NCBI GenBank assembly: GCA_017309115.1
Contig: JAFLEF010000064.1
Span: 1-35,964 of the forward strand
Reading direction: 5' to 3'
Length of the DNA: 35,964 nucleotides
Source: Verrucomicrobiota bacterium
Lineage (GTDB): Bacteria; Verrucomicrobiota; Verrucomicrobiia; Limisphaerales; UBA9464
In this document: piece by piece, positions 6,362 through 15,002 of the stretch
Layout: each line of letters starts with the position of its first letter
How positions within the stretch are numbered: position 1 is the stretch's first letter
Notes under the pieces: generated by a model
Told to the model about the DNA's origin: nothing
Databases searched by the model: none
The model's input: the letters and a program-made list of their open reading frames with translations, nothing else
Position numbers and translations under genes: made by a program

Positions 6362-8263
6362 ATGCGTCTGGGATTTCGACTGAAGCTGGTGCTGGCGATG
6401 ATGTCGGTCGTCGTGCTGGGCACAGGCTCGTCGCTGTTTGTGGCGCAGCAGCGCGTACAGGCGGCGTATCAGCGGCTGTTCGAGGAACAATTTCGCAGCC
6501 AGTTCGAGCGCTTCGCCGAAGCTCAGGACGCCCGGCTTTCCGGGGTAAAGGAGAAGTGCCTCGACGTCGTGACCCATTCGGTCCGATTGCGAGCCGCAGT
6601 GGAGGAGAACGATGGCGAACTGCTCTATTCCGTGGCGACGGATGAATTGCGCGGATTGGAAGGTCAGGGCGCCCGACGCAGCCGTCCGGTTTACTTCGAG
6701 TTTTTTGATTCCCAGGGACAACCGGTGCCCCGACCCGGAATCCAGGCGCCCAAGGTGGTCCGGCGGGAGGCGCAACAGCGTCTGATTCGACAAATGATGG
6801 CCAATGGTTCGTCGCAAGAGCTGGGGGTTGCCCCCTTGTTCGTGCGCGGCGACCGGGAACAACTGTGTGAGTGGATCGCCACACGCATTCCTGGAGTGGA
6901 GGAAACCCAGCCCCAGGGCGCGTTGTTGGTGGCGTTCCCGGCCGTGCTGCCAGGCGGCGCCACCGCTCGAACCTTGGAGCGAAACGGGGAATGGGCCGGG
7001 GAACGCAGCACCAATCGGTTCGCCGGGCGGACGGCGCGATCCACGGAGGGTTCGACCAATCGCTGGCCGGAGAGAATGGGATTTTCGGGGCGGACCGGAC
7101 AGGTCCAAACCAACTCCAATCTCCGCTTCGGGATCTGGTCGGCGGGTCAGTTGTACGTGCGGGAAGAGGTGTTGCCGACCGCCGAGGTGGAGACTGTCCG
7201 CGCCGCCATGGATCAGTTCCTGGCGTCGGCGACAACGAGCTCCGGTGAGTTTCGTATGGTGCTCGGGGATCAACCCCAACGGGTGATCTATCAACCCCTT
7301 GGTCCGGTAGAAAAGGAAACGATCCGGGATGGGCCGTATCAGGTCGGGATCTACAGTCTGGCGGAGTCGGAGCGTCAGCAGCAGGAATTGCGGCAGCGAA
7401 TTTTGCTGCTCGGTGGGGTGGCGTTGCTGGCGGCATTGTTGCTCAGTCTGGTGCTCGCTCATGGGCTGTCCGTGCCGATTCGTGATCTCGTGGGTGCCAC
7501 CACCGAGGTGCGTCAGGGCAACTTTAAGGCCCGGGTCCCGGTGCGGAGTCCGGATGAGCTGGGACAGTTGGCAGGAGCCTTCAACGAGATGACAGAGGGA
7601 CTGGAATTGAAGGAGCGGTATCGGACGGTCCTGAATTCCGTCGCGGATGAACGGGTGGCTCAACAGCTTCTCGAGGGTGGGCTGACGCTCGGGGGCGAGG
7701 AGCGGCGGGTCTCCGTGGTTTTTTGCGACATCCGGGGATTCACGGCGCATACCGAGAACATGGCGGCCCGGGAGATTGTCGACATGCTGAACGAACATAT
7801 GACCGCCCTGACCCGGGTCGTGAAGGTCAACCAGGGCGTGCTCGATAAGTATGTTGGCGACTTGTTGATGGCCGTGTTCGGAGCGCCTTTGAGCAGTCCC
7901 CAGGATGCTCTGGATGCGGCCCGCTGCGCCTTGGGTCTAATCGCGGAACGCGCCCGGCTAAACGAGACGTCCAAGCATCAGCTGGCGGTCGGCGTGGGAT
8001 TGGCGACGGGTCAGGTGGTGGCTGGATGCATGGGTTCGGTGGACCGCTTGGACTACACGGTCATCGGCGAGCGAGTGAATCTGGCGTCGCGACTGTGCAG
8101 TCTGGCCAAGGCGGGTCAGGTGGTCATGGATGGCGCGACCCGGGAATTGCTCGGCGATCGGGCGGTAACACGAACGCTGCCACCGGTGCGGCTCAAGGGA
8201 TTCAGCGAGGAAGTGCAAGCGTTTGAACTGGTGGCGTTGGTGGGGCAGAGAGCAGAGAGCTGA
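6362..8263 (+). CDS. Receptor-type class III adenylate/guanylate cyclase
   Basis: A 633-residue membrane sensor with a signal-anchor helix at 8-28, an extracytoplasmic region at about 30-345, a second helix at 347-367, a HAMP linker at 367-420 and a class III cyclase domain at 446-630. The catalytic set looks intact: metal-binding D456 (VVFCDIRGFT) and D500 (DKYVGDLLMAVFG), substrate residues K496 and D564 (LDYTVIG), and transition-state N573 and R577 (VNLASRL). This pattern favours ATP and cAMP. The sensor region matches no family I recognise and contains a low-complexity Ser/Thr/Arg/Gly/Asn-rich insert (205-255). The ATG at 6362 has a GAGG seven bases upstream, one of the few convincing ribosome sites here. 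Its partner appears to be the secreted cupredoxin-like protein just upstream. Confidence 0.92.
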   Translation: MRLGFRLKLVLAMMSVVVLGTGSSLFVAQQRVQAAYQRLFEEQFRSQFERFAEAQDARLSGVKEKCLDVVTHSVRLRAAVEENDGELLYSVATDELRGLEGQGARRSRPVYFEFFDSQGQPVPRPGIQAPKVVRREAQQRLIRQMMANGSSQELGVAPLFVRGDREQLCEWIATRIPGVEETQPQGALLVAFPAVLPGGATARTLERNGEWAGERSTNRFAGRTARSTEGSTNRWPERMGFSGRTGQVQTNSNLRFGIWSAGQLYVREEVLPTAEVETVRAAMDQFLASATTSSGEFRMVLGDQPQRVIYQPLGPVEKETIRDGPYQVGIYSLAESERQQQELRQRILLLGGVALLAALLLSLVLAHGLSVPIRDLVGATTEVRQGNFKARVPVRSPDELGQLAGAFNEMTEGLELKERYRTVLNSVADERVAQQLLEGGLTLGGEERRVSVVFCDIRGFTAHTENMAAREIVDMLNEHMTALTRVVKVNQGVLDKYVGDLLMAVFGAPLSSPQDALDAARCALGLIAERARLNETSKHQLAVGVGLATGQVVAGCMGSVDRLDYTVIGERVNLASRLCSLAKAGQVVMDGATRELLGDRAVTRTLPPVRLKGFSEEVQAFELVALVGQRAES

Positions 8264-8264
8264 G
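8252..8264 (+). repeat. Stop-codon-spanning 13-mer, copy 2
   Basis: GCAGAGAGCTGAG covers Ala-Glu-Ser-stop of the cyclase gene and continues into GAGTTGAGAGAA. It differs from the copies at 3407-3419 and 35827-35839 at a single base. Confidence 0.6.
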
Positions 8265-8365
8265 AGTTGAGAGAAGCCAAAACCGGTAAACCGGATTCGC
8301 ATTGCGTCCACAAACCCGTCGCCACTCTTAACGTGCTGGATTCCAGGATTTTTCTCTCAACTCTC
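8262..8365. repeat. 14-bp inverted repeat after the cyclase gene
   Basis: GAGAGTTGAGAGAA at 8262-8275 and its exact reverse complement TTCTCTCAACTCTC at 8352-8365 enclose 76 nt. The left arm begins inside the cyclase stop codon. The transcript could form a long-range stem that acts as a terminator or 3' stabiliser. A second pair, CCACAAACC (8308-8316) and GGTTTGTGG (8384-8392), interleaves with it. Confidence 0.65.
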
Positions 8366-8631
8366 AACTTTCAACTCTCAACCGGTTTGTGGGTAGTTGA
8401 GAGGGAAGCGATCGGGCGACGCTCGGCGGAGCCAGGCGCGAGCGGACGGGTGACGCGTGCGTCGCAACGCCCAAGCTGATCTCTCTGTACGCATACGCCT
8501 CAGCCCGAACTGAGCGCACCAGTCCGTCTCCGCCGGTAACTCAATGATTGGAGAGCCGGATGCCCAGCACCACTCCACGGACGAACGGTTCAACCGACAG
8601 GTCGCCCCACCGGACCTGGGGCGGTGGTCGC
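8264..8631. other. Intergenic spacer between cyclase and CstA-like gene
   Basis: A 368-nt spacer between convergent genes. The first 140 nt consist of interleaved inverted repeats and repeated CTCAACT/AGTTGAG units (8359-8400). One GC-rich dispersed repeat follows at 8414-8433. From about 8440 to 8631 I see no gene or clear element; the short plus-strand frame beginning at 8548 runs antisense into the CstA-like gene and has no recognisable content. Confidence 0.6.
8414..8433 (+). repeat. Dispersed GC-rich intergenic repeat, copy 4
   Basis: GGGCGACGCTCGGCGGAGCC. It matches the core of the intergenic consensus, with the CGCTC / GAGC arms able to pair. Confidence 0.55.
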
Positions 8632-10995
8632 TCAACAGCAGCGGTTGATGCCTTCGAAGCGGTGCTGGGCGGCGGCTTGATAGGCTTCGGCGCGACGTTG
8701 GCGGTCTACCTCTTCGCGCACTTCGGGGACATCAATCAACACTCGGGCGCCGCCGCCGATGGGACAGGTCTGCGCCTGTTGCCAGTGCCGGTCGACTGCA
8801 GATTCGCCTGACCATTCGCGGGCCAGGGCGAGGGTAAGGGCGGCAGTGCCTCCCAAGGTGGCGAAGGAGCTTCCTTCCAGAACGGTTCCCTCAGGAAGCC
8901 AGACGGGTTCGGTCTCCTTGAGGTCTGCCGGCCGCGAGCCTTGCAGGAGTCGCAGCCATTCCCGAACCGACAAGCCCACGATCAGCGCGCCCAGAACCAG
9001 GAACACTCCGGTGACGCCCAGATCGAGTTGGTTGTTGAACACCATGCGACGCGCGGTGCGTTCCGCTTTGGCGGCTTGTTCCCGGGCCGCTTCGGTAGGG
9101 GCAGTCGCTTGTTGTTCGACGGCGGCTTGCGCCTTTCTCTGAAAATCTTCGGCGGCCGCCCGAAAGCCAATGCGCGGGGACGGATGAAACATCTTCTGAA
9201 TGCCCGCCGTAAAGGTCACGGTCAGCAGCCAGATCAGGGGAAGCAGAGTGATCAAGGCGAGAGCCGGGGTGCGGCGCTGACGGAGCGCTGATTTCAACAG
9301 AATGGTCGTGCCCAGGCAGAGGGCGATGCCGGCCAGCAGTTGATTGGCGATGCCGAAGAGCGGCCACAGCGAGTTGATGCCGCCGAGCGGATCGCGAACG
9401 CCTTGGATCAGGAACCAGCCCCAGCCCGAGACCACGAGGACGCTGGAAAACGCATTGGCCGGCAGCGATCCGGTGTTACCCAAGTGCGGCGTCACGTGCC
9501 CTAGAAAATCCTGCAGCAGATAGCGGCCGACCCGGGTGCCGGCGTCGAGGGTCGTCAGAATGAACAACGCCTCGAACATAATCGCGAAGTGGTACCACAG
9601 GTCGAGCCAGCGTCCGTGCGTGACCTGACTAAAGATGTTCGCCATGCCGACCGCCAATGTGGCAGCGCCGCCGGTGCGTCCATAGAGCGACGATTCCCCC
9701 ACCGCGGTGGCGAGCCGGTCCATTTCTTCCGAGCTAACGTTGAATCCGGTGGCCTGAACTTTCGCGATGGTATCGGCAGCGATGGCCGCGGCGTCGGGTC
9801 CGGCGCCCTTCACGTTCATGGCTAGATACACCCCGGGATCCAACGTGCAAGCGGCCACCAGAGCCATGATCGCCACCAACGATTCCAGGCACATGGCGCC
9901 GTAGCCGATGGGTCGGGCGTAACCTTCGCGGGTGATGATTTTGGGCGTGATTCCGCTGGAGATCAGCGAGTGAAAGCCGCTGATAGCCCCACAGGCGATA
10001 GTGATGAACGCGAAAGGAAACAGTTTGCCGGCGACGACCAATCCGGAACCGTCCACGAACTTCGTGACTGCGGGCATTTTGAGGTCTGGCAGTACCAGCA
10101 GCACACCCGCAGCGAGGGCGACGATCGTGCCGAGCTTCATGAAGGTGCTGAGATAATCCCGCGGCGCCAGGAGGAGCCAGACCGGCAGCACACTGGCGGC
10201 GATCCCGTAGGCAATGATCAGCCAGGCCAGCGGTTCCGCGCGGAAGGTGAAAGCGGCGGCCCATTCCGGATGGCTGTGAACGTATTGTCCGCCCCAGACC
10301 GCCAGCAACAGCAGGATCACGCCCATGACGGATGCTTCCAGGGTTCTGCCCAAGCGAAGCCAACGCAGGTATCCGCCCATGAGCAGCGCGATGGGAATCG
10401 TGGCGCCGACCGTGAAGACGCCCCAGGGACTTTCCGCGAGCGCCTTCACCACGACCAAGGCCAGGACCGCCAGCAGGATGATCATGATGGCGAGAATGGC
10501 GATGAGCGCGACCAAACCGGTGAAGGGGTTCAGTTCGTCCCGGACCATTTGGCCGAGCGACCGTCCGTTTCGGCGCATGGAGGCGAACAGGATGATGAAG
10601 TCCTGGACGGCCCCGCCCAGCACCACTCCGATCAAAATCCAGAGCGCTCCGGGCAAATAGCCAAATTGGGCGGCGAGCACGGGTCCCACCAGTGGACCGG
10701 GACCGGAGATGGCGGCGAAGTGATGTCCGAAAACAATCCAGCGATTGGTGCGGACGAAGTCTTTGCCGTCCTCGTGCACTTCACAGGGCGTGGCTCGGCG
10801 GTCGTCGAGCATCAGCGCCCGAACGGCCAGCCACTTGGAATAAAATCGGTACCCGATGGCGTAGGTACAGAGGGCGGCGATGACCAGGTACGCCGAATTG
10901 ATCGTGTCCCCGCGATGCAGGGCCAAGGTCGCGTAGGCGAAGGCGCCCAGCAGGCTGACCCCGATCCAGACAAGTGCACGCAACAGGGATTTCAC
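8632..10995 (-). CDS. cstA: CstA-family carbon-starvation transporter
   Basis: A 787-residue polytopic membrane protein of the CstA family, whose characterised E. coli members (CstA, BtsT) take up pyruvate or peptides under nutrient limitation. The diagnostic N-terminal region is clear: YRFYSKWLA, then GHHFAAISGPGPLVGPVLA and LGGAVQDFIILFASMRRNGR. Many hydrophobic helices follow, including SSGITPKIITREG and LFGIANQLLAGIAL. It is longer than E. coli CstA (about 700) because of a charged Ala/Glu-rich segment (GFRAAAEDFQRKAQAAVEQQ) before a last helix and a hydrophilic tail of about 100 residues. The GTG at 10995 matches the family N terminus; upstream in-frame sequence overlaps the DUF2200 gene. 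No Shine-Dalgarno sequence or two-component regulator is nearby. The exact substrate cannot be read from sequence. Confidence 0.93.
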   Translation of the reverse strand: MKSLLRALVWIGVSLLGAFAYATLALHRGDTINSAYLVIAALCTYAIGYRFYSKWLAVRALMLDDRRATPCEVHEDGKDFVRTNRWIVFGHHFAAISGPGPLVGPVLAAQFGYLPGALWILIGVVLGGAVQDFIILFASMRRNGRSLGQMVRDELNPFTGLVALIAILAIMIILLAVLALVVVKALAESPWGVFTVGATIPIALLMGGYLRWLRLGRTLEASVMGVILLLLAVWGGQYVHSHPEWAAAFTFRAEPLAWLIIAYGIAASVLPVWLLLAPRDYLSTFMKLGTIVALAAGVLLVLPDLKMPAVTKFVDGSGLVVAGKLFPFAFITIACGAISGFHSLISSGITPKIITREGYARPIGYGAMCLESLVAIMALVAACTLDPGVYLAMNVKGAGPDAAAIAADTIAKVQATGFNVSSEEMDRLATAVGESSLYGRTGGAATLAVGMANIFSQVTHGRWLDLWYHFAIMFEALFILTTLDAGTRVGRYLLQDFLGHVTPHLGNTGSLPANAFSSVLVVSGWGWFLIQGVRDPLGGINSLWPLFGIANQLLAGIALCLGTTILLKSALRQRRTPALALITLLPLIWLLTVTFTAGIQKMFHPSPRIGFRAAAEDFQRKAQAAVEQQATAPTEAAREQAAKAERTARRMVFNNQLDLGVTGVFLVLGALIVGLSVREWLRLLQGSRPADLKETEPVWLPEGTVLEGSSFATLGGTAALTLALAREWSGESAVDRHWQQAQTCPIGGGARVLIDVPEVREEVDRQRRAEAYQAAAQHRFEGINRCC

Positions 10996-11053
10996 GGGCG
11001 GGCAGCCTAGTCGTGGGCTGCGGGAGATCTCAATCCCCTTCGTAGATGTCAGG

Positions 11054-11410
11054 TCAGGCCGGTTTGCGCAGGATCTTTTCCATCGGCCTGCCCTTGGCCA
11101 GTTCGTCCACCAGCTTATCAAGATAGCGAATTTCCCGCATGATGGGTTCCGCCACCTCTTCCACCCGAACGCCACAGACCACGCCCTTGATGGCAGTTCT
11201 CAGGGGATTGAGTTGGGGCGCTTGGTTGAAGAAGGTTTCGAAGTCGGTCTGCTGCTTCAGTTCCTTTTCCAAGCTGGTTTCCGAGTGGCCCGTCAGCCAA
11301 CGAATTACCTCATCGACCTCGGCCTTGGTCCGGCCCTTGCGTTCCGCCTTGGCGACGTAGAGCGGATATACACTAGCAAAACTCGTTGTATAAATGCGGT
11401 GCTTGGACAC
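11054..11410 (-). CDS. DUF2200 family protein
   Basis: A 118-residue cytosolic protein matching the DUF2200 family over its full length: [20 protein letters not shown] near the N terminus, then [37 protein letters not shown] and [14 protein letters not shown]. The function is not known. It begins with GTG (11410), which lies within a CACGTG palindrome, and has no Shine-Dalgarno sequence. It ends 58 nt before the CstA-like start on the same strand, so cotranscription is possible. Confidence 0.9.
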   Translation of the reverse strand: MSKHRIYTTSFASVYPLYVAKAERKGRTKAEVDEVIRWLTGHSETSLEKELKQQTDFETFFNQAPQLNPLRTAIKGVVCGVRVEEVAEPIMREIRYLDKLVDELAKGRPMEKILRKPA

Positions 11411-11495
11411 GTGGGGAGGGTAAGAGCGGAGGGGTAAGGGGAAAGGAGGAAGTCAGAGCGGGAAGGTCTCCTGCGGAGGACACGGAGTTGAAGAT

Positions 11496-11520
11496 GGTGG
11501 GGCGAGGCTCCTGTCGAGCC
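11496..11520 (+). repeat. Dispersed GC-rich intergenic repeat, copy 5
   Basis: GGTGGGGCGAGGCTC followed by CTGTCGAGCC, the copy closest to the inferred consensus. The GGCTC and GAGCC arms can form a small hairpin. Confidence 0.6.
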
Positions 11521-11550
11521 ATTCGCCGGTGGACTTCCCTCACCCCGATA

Positions 11551-11570
11551 GGACGAGCCTTCGCCGAGCC
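11551..11570 (-). repeat. Dispersed GC-rich intergenic repeat, copy 6
   Basis: On the minus strand GGCTCGGCGAAGGCTCGTCC, an inverted partner of copy 5 about 30 nt away. It lies 6 nt past the stop codon of the exported hypothetical gene. With copy 5 it forms a larger imperfect inverted repeat. Confidence 0.5.
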
Positions 11571-11576
11571 ATGTCT

Positions 11577-12413
11577 TCAGGGGGCGTAGAGGCCGGAGAG
11601 CGCGGACCAACCGTCTTGGAAGAGGGTATTGAACGCCTTTGATTCACCTGGGATTTGCAGGGCGTCGTGGAACACGCCGGTTCCCTGGGCTCGCCACTTT
11701 CCCTGGGCGGATTGGTGATGGTGACCGAAGTAGGTGAAGACCCAAAAGCTGCCGGCGTGAGCCCCGGCCAAAGGCACCGACATAAAGCCGGGTTCGGCAG
11801 CTTTTCTCCTTCGGCGGATACCGTCTCCATGCACCACGGCCTCGATAGATTCTTGGGGTAGGATGAGGCGAAGGCGCCAGTCGTTGGTCCCGGTTCGGGT
11901 CATGCCGAGATCGACAAATTGGGCCATGGGGTCGGTGGCCAACACGCGTTCGCGCTGGGTAATGTCCTTCGAATACCAACTCGCCAACTGCAGCCATTCG
12001 GTCTTGCCCTGCATCCGCGGATCGCGCGGTCCAGTGGCGCGTGCCCACCAGAAGGCCATGGGCGTGGGATTGGTGGAGTTGAGGCGCACTCCGTCGACGA
12101 CAAAGGAGCCGACAGACATGAAGCAAAGGCTGCCCACGGCGTGCGGTTTATACTGGGGATGGCGCTGCAGCAGTTCAGCGACCGCGGGATCCTCTCGGGA
12201 ATATTCGGCCGCGAGGATGAGACGGTAGCCTTCGGGAAGCTTGGTTCGTACCAAGGACGGGTCGAACAAATGGTCCCGGCAGATCTCGGCGCTCACTTCG
12301 CTAACCACATTGGTGCTGATGGCGCCCGCGGGAAGTGTCCCAAACGAAACCTCGGTGGCACCAGCCACGGTTCCGACGGCGAGGATCAACATCGCGAGTG
12401 CGCGGAGCGGCAT
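11577..12413 (-). CDS. Exported protein of unknown function
   Basis: A 278-residue protein I do not recognise. The N terminus, MPLRALAMLILAVGTVAGA, is a convincing signal peptide with likely cleavage after residue 19 or 20, so the mature protein is periplasmic or secreted. No other membrane segment is visible. The mature part contains two cysteines (in EICRDH and SLCFMS), a central WWARATGPRDP, and a His/Ser-rich C-terminal patch, FGHHHQSAQGKWRAQGTG, which could bind metal. Codon use and length support a real gene. The ATG at 12413 is the natural start given the signal peptide; no Shine-Dalgarno sequence is seen. Neighbours on the same strand (DUF2200 and a membrane EEP-fold protein) give no clear functional clue. 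Confidence 0.75.
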   Translation of the reverse strand: MPLRALAMLILAVGTVAGATEVSFGTLPAGAISTNVVSEVSAEICRDHLFDPSLVRTKLPEGYRLILAAEYSREDPAVAELLQRHPQYKPHAVGSLCFMSVGSFVVDGVRLNSTNPTPMAFWWARATGPRDPRMQGKTEWLQLASWYSKDITQRERVLATDPMAQFVDLGMTRTGTNDWRLRLILPQESIEAVVHGDGIRRRRKAAEPGFMSVPLAGAHAGSFWVFTYFGHHHQSAQGKWRAQGTGVFHDALQIPGESKAFNTLFQDGWSALSGLYAP

Positions 12414-12485
12414 GGCTGAAGAGTTTCGCGAACATTCGAGATTGGCAGGTCAAATCTGAGGCTTAGTAAGGGGCGGTATCCGGAT

Positions 12486-12509
12486 GGTGGGGTGACGCTC
12501 CGCCGAGCC
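12486..12509 (+). repeat. Dispersed GC-rich intergenic repeat, copy 7
   Basis: GGTGGGGTGACGCTC followed by CGCCGAGCC, between the EEP-fold gene and the exported hypothetical. It carries the same conserved arms as the other copies. Confidence 0.55.
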
Positions 12510-12544
12510 GTCTGTATCTCGGCGGATGACGTGTGTGGAATGCC

Positions 12545-13582
12545 CTACCGGGAGTTCACTGAAGTGGCACCGTCGCGAGTCGCCCCGTCAGCCACACTGG
12601 GAATGGCCAGATCGGTCTGCAGCGGGAAATGGTCGCTGCCGATGTCGGGTCCGACCTGACGTGCAAGTACCGCGAGGTCGGGAGAAACCAGGCAGTGGTC
12701 GAGCGGGATGCGCAACAGGACGGTGCCGACACCACCCGCGGGCCAGGTCGGGTTCAATGACCAGGCCGCGGCGCCAAGGCCGACTCGGCTGTAGCGAAGG
12801 AAGTCCTGAAAGAACGGGCTCCACGGGGTGGCATTGAAGTCCCCCACGACCACCAACGGACCTTGTTGAGTCTGCGTCCATTCGGCCACGGCGCGTAGTT
12901 GTCGGTTCCGCGCGTCGGCATACTCCGCATCTCCGGGCGGCAACAAGTGGACTGCGAGCACCCGCAGCGGAGTTCCGGCAACAGTTAGGGAGACCGCCAG
13001 AGCCGGCACTTCGACTCCCGCGAATTCCAAGATCTCCGAGTTCTGGAAGGAATATCGACTCCAGACCGCGAGGCCGAAGTTATCTTCCCGCGGTTGGTCG
13101 AGCCGATGAGGAAACAGCCGTTCCAGCGGGGCGAGTTCGGCCATCCAGCGATCGTCGACTTCCTGGAGTACGAGCAGATCGGGTTCGGAGGTTTCGATGG
13201 CGGTGCGCACCTTCGCGAAATCTTGGTTCGCTGTGTGGACGTTGACAGAGAGCACCCGAAGTCGGGCATCGTGGGGGTTGGGCAAGCGGCCGGTGGGGCG
13301 GGTGGCCCAGAGCACCGGTCCGGCATTGGCCACGAGGCCGACGACACAGAGCGTCAGGGCCAATCTGCGGCGTTGGACCACGAGGTGAAGCAGCAGAAGG
13401 ACGCCAAAGACGACGGTCAGTTGAACTCGGAAGTGACTGGCGAGTTCGCACAGCCAATACCACGAACCGGCCCAGGAGACCGCCGTGGCCAAGCTGGCGA
13501 GGAGGAGGACCGATTCCAGTAGTCCGGCGAAACCAACGCGACGCGTGGAGGCTGGGCTCGGGGTTGGTGGAGCGTCAGTCAT
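12545..13582 (-). CDS. Membrane-anchored endonuclease/exonuclease/phosphatase-fold protein
   Basis: A 345-residue protein with two or three membrane helices in residues 16-95 and an endonuclease/exonuclease/phosphatase (EEP) domain at about 107-325. The active-site residues are all in place: N114 (SVNVHTAN), E141 (LVLQEVDD), H212 (LAVHLLPPG), D248 and N250 (VVGDFNATPW), D295 and H296 (PLDHCLVS), and D317 with H318 (GSDHFPL). The family cleaves phosphodiester or phosphomonoester bonds in nucleic acids, lipids or inositol phosphates. This topology is like E. coli YafD-type proteins, whose substrate is not established. The catalytic domain follows the last helix, and its side of the membrane is uncertain. 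ATG at 13582; no close Shine-Dalgarno sequence. It appears monocistronic. Confidence 0.88.
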   Translation of the reverse strand: MTDAPPTPSPASTRRVGFAGLLESVLLLASLATAVSWAGSWYWLCELASHFRVQLTVVFGVLLLLHLVVQRRRLALTLCVVGLVANAGPVLWATRPTGRLPNPHDARLRVLSVNVHTANQDFAKVRTAIETSEPDLLVLQEVDDRWMAELAPLERLFPHRLDQPREDNFGLAVWSRYSFQNSEILEFAGVEVPALAVSLTVAGTPLRVLAVHLLPPGDAEYADARNRQLRAVAEWTQTQQGPLVVVGDFNATPWSPFFQDFLRYSRVGLGAAAWSLNPTWPAGGVGTVLLRIPLDHCLVSPDLAVLARQVGPDIGSDHFPLQTDLAIPSVADGATRDGATSVNSR

Positions 13583-13797
13583 GCTTCGGATTCAACTCCG
13601 GAAGCGAGTTTCGGTTGTGGGAAAGGTGAGGGGCCTACTGAGATGCCCAGCCCTCTACCTTCGATTCTCCACTGCTCAACCGACACTCCAGGATGGTGGA
13701 GTCCAGGGTCACGACTCCGCACGATCCTGGGAAAACGGGAAAGCGGTGGCATGGCAGGCATGGCAACCGCTATCCATAGAAGGCGGCGGCTTACCGC

Positions 13798-14874
13798 TTA
13801 CGCGCGGACGCCCAGACCGACCGTGTCGCGCAGGTAAGTGAGACTGCGGGCGAGTTCGCCTTCCTGCTGTTCCTTGTTATTACCGTCGAATTGAGTCACA
13901 GCCTTGCCGCGCCTCGCGATCGCTTGGAAGCGGACAAAGTCGGCGGCCGTCTTTTTGGGGAAGGCGTTCCAGAACTCGGCCTCCTGATAGGGTAGCTCCA
14001 CCGCAAATCCGCCGATCGTCTCCACGTTGACCGCTACGCCCGGGCAGAGCGCGGCGAAGCGTTGGAAATAGGTTTTCCAGTCGATGCACTGTCCCTCACC
14101 AAAGGCTGTCCACTGCACCTTGCACCCCTTCTCAGTCTCCCAGACGGCGGAATCGCGCAGACTGGTGGTGAGGGTGTAGGGGCCGAGTTTCTCGAGGGAT
14201 TCCAGGGGATCCTCCAGGGTCCACAGGGCATTGCCGGAATCCAAATTCACGCCGACGAATTCGCGTCCGGCGGCTTCCACGAGCCAGGCGAGTTCGGTGG
14301 CCGTCATGTCGCCAGCGTGGTTTTCCATGGCCACCTTAACGCCCAGATCCAGGGCGAGATTGCGGCGGGCCATTAGCACTTTGACAGTGTCTTCCATCCG
14401 GGCCTCGATGCCGCCGGGCGTGCGGCGATCATCCCGGGAACCCAGCACCACTCGAAAGACCGGGGAGCCAACCGCCTTGGAGAGTTTCAATCCCGTTGCA
14501 AGGTGTTCCTCGGCGGTGCCCCAGTCCTTTTTGAAGGACTTGGACGTCGGGCAAATGCTCCAGGAGCCGAGCAGGATCTGGATGCCCTGGTCGGCGGCAT
14601 ACCTCCGAAGTTCTTCGGCCGCGGAGATCTCGAGCGAGCCGAGCGCGGGAAGATCGGTGATGAACAGCGTGTCGAGCTTGAGCTTGGCGGCGTAGTCCAC
14701 CAGGGCCTTGCCTTTCAGACCCAGGGCGCGGACGGCGAAATTATCCATTCCCAGGCGGATCTTCTGGCCATTGGCATCCAGCAGAGCGGGAGCGGCGGCT
14801 TGGAGCGGGAGAGAGCTGACGGCCAATCCGGCGGTGGCCAGGGCGGTGGACGTGAGGAAGTCGCGGCGGTTCAT
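13798..14874 (-). CDS. Tat-exported sugar phosphate isomerase/epimerase-like TIM barrel
   Basis: A 358-residue protein with a twin-arginine signal peptide at the very start (MNRRDFLTSTALATAGLAV), so it is probably exported folded. The rest resembles xylose-isomerase-like TIM barrels (AP endonuclease 2 superfamily): FITDLPALGSLEISAAEELR, VAMENHAGD with a likely metal-binding Glu, and VGVNLDSGNAL with a likely metal-binding Asp. Such proteins act on sugars or inositols, but family alone does not fix the substrate. The ATG at 14874 places the RR motif correctly; a longer start at 14907 would add 11 residues before it. A perfect palindrome GCGTGCACGC (14880-14889) lies 5 nt upstream of the start. 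No Shine-Dalgarno sequence is visible. Confidence 0.88.
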   Translation of the reverse strand: MNRRDFLTSTALATAGLAVSSLPLQAAAPALLDANGQKIRLGMDNFAVRALGLKGKALVDYAAKLKLDTLFITDLPALGSLEISAAEELRRYAADQGIQILLGSWSICPTSKSFKKDWGTAEEHLATGLKLSKAVGSPVFRVVLGSRDDRRTPGGIEARMEDTVKVLMARRNLALDLGVKVAMENHAGDMTATELAWLVEAAGREFVGVNLDSGNALWTLEDPLESLEKLGPYTLTTSLRDSAVWETEKGCKVQWTAFGEGQCIDWKTYFQRFAALCPGVAVNVETIGGFAVELPYQEAEFWNAFPKKTAADFVRFQAIARRGKAVTQFDGNNKEQQEGELARSLTYLRDTVGLGVRA

Positions 14875-15002
14875 AACGTGCGTGCACGCAAAGCGTCGCA
14901 CTGCCACGCGTGGGGCTCAACGCGGAAAGTGAGCGAAGGAGGGAGCGATTCGGGAGGCGAACCGAGGATTGCCGGGCTCAAACAATCGTTCGGACACCGG
15001 CG

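Noticed and set aside
5795-7798. A 667-codon minus-strand open frame opposite the cupredoxin/cyclase pair
   Set aside because: His/Arg/Gln-rich translation without recognisable domains and antisense to two well-supported genes.
8548-8811. Small plus-strand gene of 87 codons before the CstA-like gene
   Set aside because: Most of it is antisense to the CstA C terminus and it has no recognisable motif.
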